This document shows positions 5,510-6,737 of a stretch of DNA of 6,737 nt, in pieces (the first letter of the stretch is position 1; each line of letters begins with the position of its first letter). A model generated the notes under the pieces. That model was given only the letters and a program-made list of their open reading frames with translations. It was not told where the DNA came from and made no database searches. The stretch covers positions 1 to 6,737 of the forward strand of contig JAATGO010000280.1 in NCBI GenBank assembly GCA_015654605.1, written 5' to 3'. This DNA comes from Betaproteobacteria bacterium. GTDB taxonomy: Bacteria; Pseudomonadota; Gammaproteobacteria; Burkholderiales; Burkholderiaceae. The position numbers and the translations under genes are program-made.

Positions 5510-6724
5510 TCAGGTTGATGTCGCCCGGGAACGCATATACCAGGCAATCGCAATTGCCACCAACAGCAACATACCAGTCATCGACACCACGCCAAACCAG
5601 CCCCGATGGCTCCAGAAGATCCCTCCGAGAGAGCCCATGACACTGGATCCTAGGTAGTACGCAAACAAATAGAGCGAAGACGCCTGTGCTTTACCAGTCT
5701 GTGCCCGTGAACCAACCCAAGCACTTACGACAGAGTGCGTCCCAAAAAAACCTATCGTCAGCACAGCAATACCAACCACAATCAGCCATAACTGTCTTGA
5801 TATGGTCAAACATGTTCCTATGAGCATCAAAAGCAATGTCATTGGCAACAATGTCCGACGATGGATCCACCCAGACAAACTTCCTGCCCATGCCGAACTG
5901 ACGACACCTAACAGATACACCACAAAGATCATGCCAATACTGGTTTGACTCAAGGAAAAAGGAGGAGCCATGAGCCGATAGCCGACATAGTTATACACTG
6001 TGACAAAGCTTCCCATCAAGAGGAAACCTTCAATGAATAGCAACGGCAGAAGGGCATCACGCAAGTGTGTACCAAAGGTTTGTACCAACGGCAGCAAGCG
6101 GAGCTCTCGTCGAATGAAATAGCGAGATGCTGGCAGGCAGCGCCACAAGATGACCGCACATACAATGCCCAGTATCCCCATCAACATCACAGCAGCACGC
6201 CACCCCCATATATCGGTCACAATCCCTGTCAATAAGCGTCCTGCCATGCCTCCCAGACCTGTGCCTGCTATGTACAAGCCCATGGCCAGTCCCAATGAAC
6301 GAGGATGCATCTCTTCGCCGATATAAGCCATCGCCACTGCAGGTAACCCGCTAAGAGCTACTCCTGTCAAGGCACAAGCAACCAGCAGAGATGGCCAGTG
6401 CTGCAATATGGCACACAACACCGTCAGCAATGCCGATAGCAGCAAGGAAATCACCATGACAGGTTTACGACCCAGTACTTCAGATAACACGCCTGCTACC
6501 AGCATGGAAATTGCCAACAAGCCCGTGGTCAACGATAAGGACAAACTGGCACCAGCTGCACTGACACCGAAATCGGCAGAGAACAGAGGCATGAGTGGCT
6601 GCACGCAGTAGAGCTGCGCGAAAGTCGCAAACCCAGCGGAAAACATCGCAAGATTTGTCCTGGAGAAAGCTGCCGTGCCATGTTCGATTTTTCCTGCAAC
6701 TTCGGTCAATACTGCTTCAGTCAC
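5510..6724 (-). CDS. ynfM: MFS transporter, YnfM family
   Basis: This is an inner-membrane transporter of the major facilitator superfamily with about twelve hydrophobic segments over 404 residues. It closely follows E. coli YnfM (417 aa) as I recall it: FSAGFATFAQLYCVQPLMP (28-46), MFS motif A GVLSEVLGRKPVM (78-90), GEEMHPRSLGLAMGLYIAG (136-154), EGFLLMGSFVTVYNYVGYRLM (232-252) and QASSLYLFAYYLGSSVMGSLGG (347-368). The motif A counterpart in the second half (GSLSGWIHRRTLL, 281-293) is degenerate, as is common. YnfM-type proteins are presumed proton-driven efflux carriers; the substrate is not established and cannot be read from sequence. The GTG at 6722-6724 gives roughly the YnfM length, but no ribosome site is visible in the 13 bases upstream and the frame stays open to the window edge. 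The true start may therefore lie outside. The gene converges on the ialB-like gene; its promoter is not in the window. Confidence 0.9.
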   Translation of the reverse strand: MTEAVLTEVAGKIEHGTAAFSRTNLAMFSAGFATFAQLYCVQPLMPLFSADFGVSAAGASLSLSLTTGLLAISMLVAGVLSEVLGRKPVMVISLLLSALLTVLCAILQHWPSLLVACALTGVALSGLPAVAMAYIGEEMHPRSLGLAMGLYIAGTGLGGMAGRLLTGIVTDIWGWRAAVMLMGILGIVCAVILWRCLPASRYFIRRELRLLPLVQTFGTHLRDALLPLLFIEGFLLMGSFVTVYNYVGYRLMAPPFSLSQTSIGMIFVVYLLGVVSSAWAGSLSGWIHRRTLLPMTLLLMLIGTCLTISRQLWLIVVGIAVLTIGFFGTHSVVSAWVGSRAQTGKAQASSLYLFAYYLGSSVMGSLGGIFWSHRGWFGVVSMTGMLLLVAIAIAWYMRSRATST

Positions 6725-6737
6725 GCGTGCTGCACTA

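Overview
The window is bacterial. It suggests a Pseudomonadota (proteobacterial) chromosome, most plausibly a betaproteobacterium, because of a compact branched-chain amino acid ABC transport operon, an IalB-family exported protein and a YnfM-type MFS transporter. The genus cannot be fixed from this stretch. Coding regions are of middling GC, and the large non-coding gap is clearly more A+T rich.

Region 1 (1-3935, + strand) is a liv-type operon in the order livK (3' part only), livH, livM, livG, livF. It encodes a periplasmic substrate-binding protein, two membrane permeases and two ATPases, a complete importer apart from the missing 5' end of livK. livH to livF are tightly packed: 1 bp between livH and livM, a TAATG overlap between livM and livG, and an ATGA overlap between livG and livF. 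The only large gap is the 190 bp between livK and livH. It holds a long near-perfect hairpin without a T tract, which fits mRNA processing or stabilisation that lets the binding protein be made in excess.

Region 2 (3936-4788) is about 850 bp with no convincing gene. Its first part holds a run of short inverted repeats starting 8 bp after livF. Its last 200 bp hold two mutually exclusive hairpins, a plausible sigma-70-like promoter, an AT palindrome and an exact 19-bp tandem duplication that carries the ribosome binding site of the next gene.

Region 3 (4789-5364, + strand) encodes a 191-residue exported protein of the IalB (invasion-associated locus B) family with a signal peptide and four cysteines in the mature part.

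Region 4 (5365-6737) is a short convergent spacer with two inverted repeats, then a minus-strand MFS transporter that strongly resembles E. coli YnfM and whose 5' end lies at the window edge.

I see no mobile element, CRISPR array, tRNA or rRNA. No clearly new multi-gene system is visible. The points most worth a second look are the livK-livH hairpin, the duplicated ribosome-binding-site repeat before ialB, and the structured non-coding gap.
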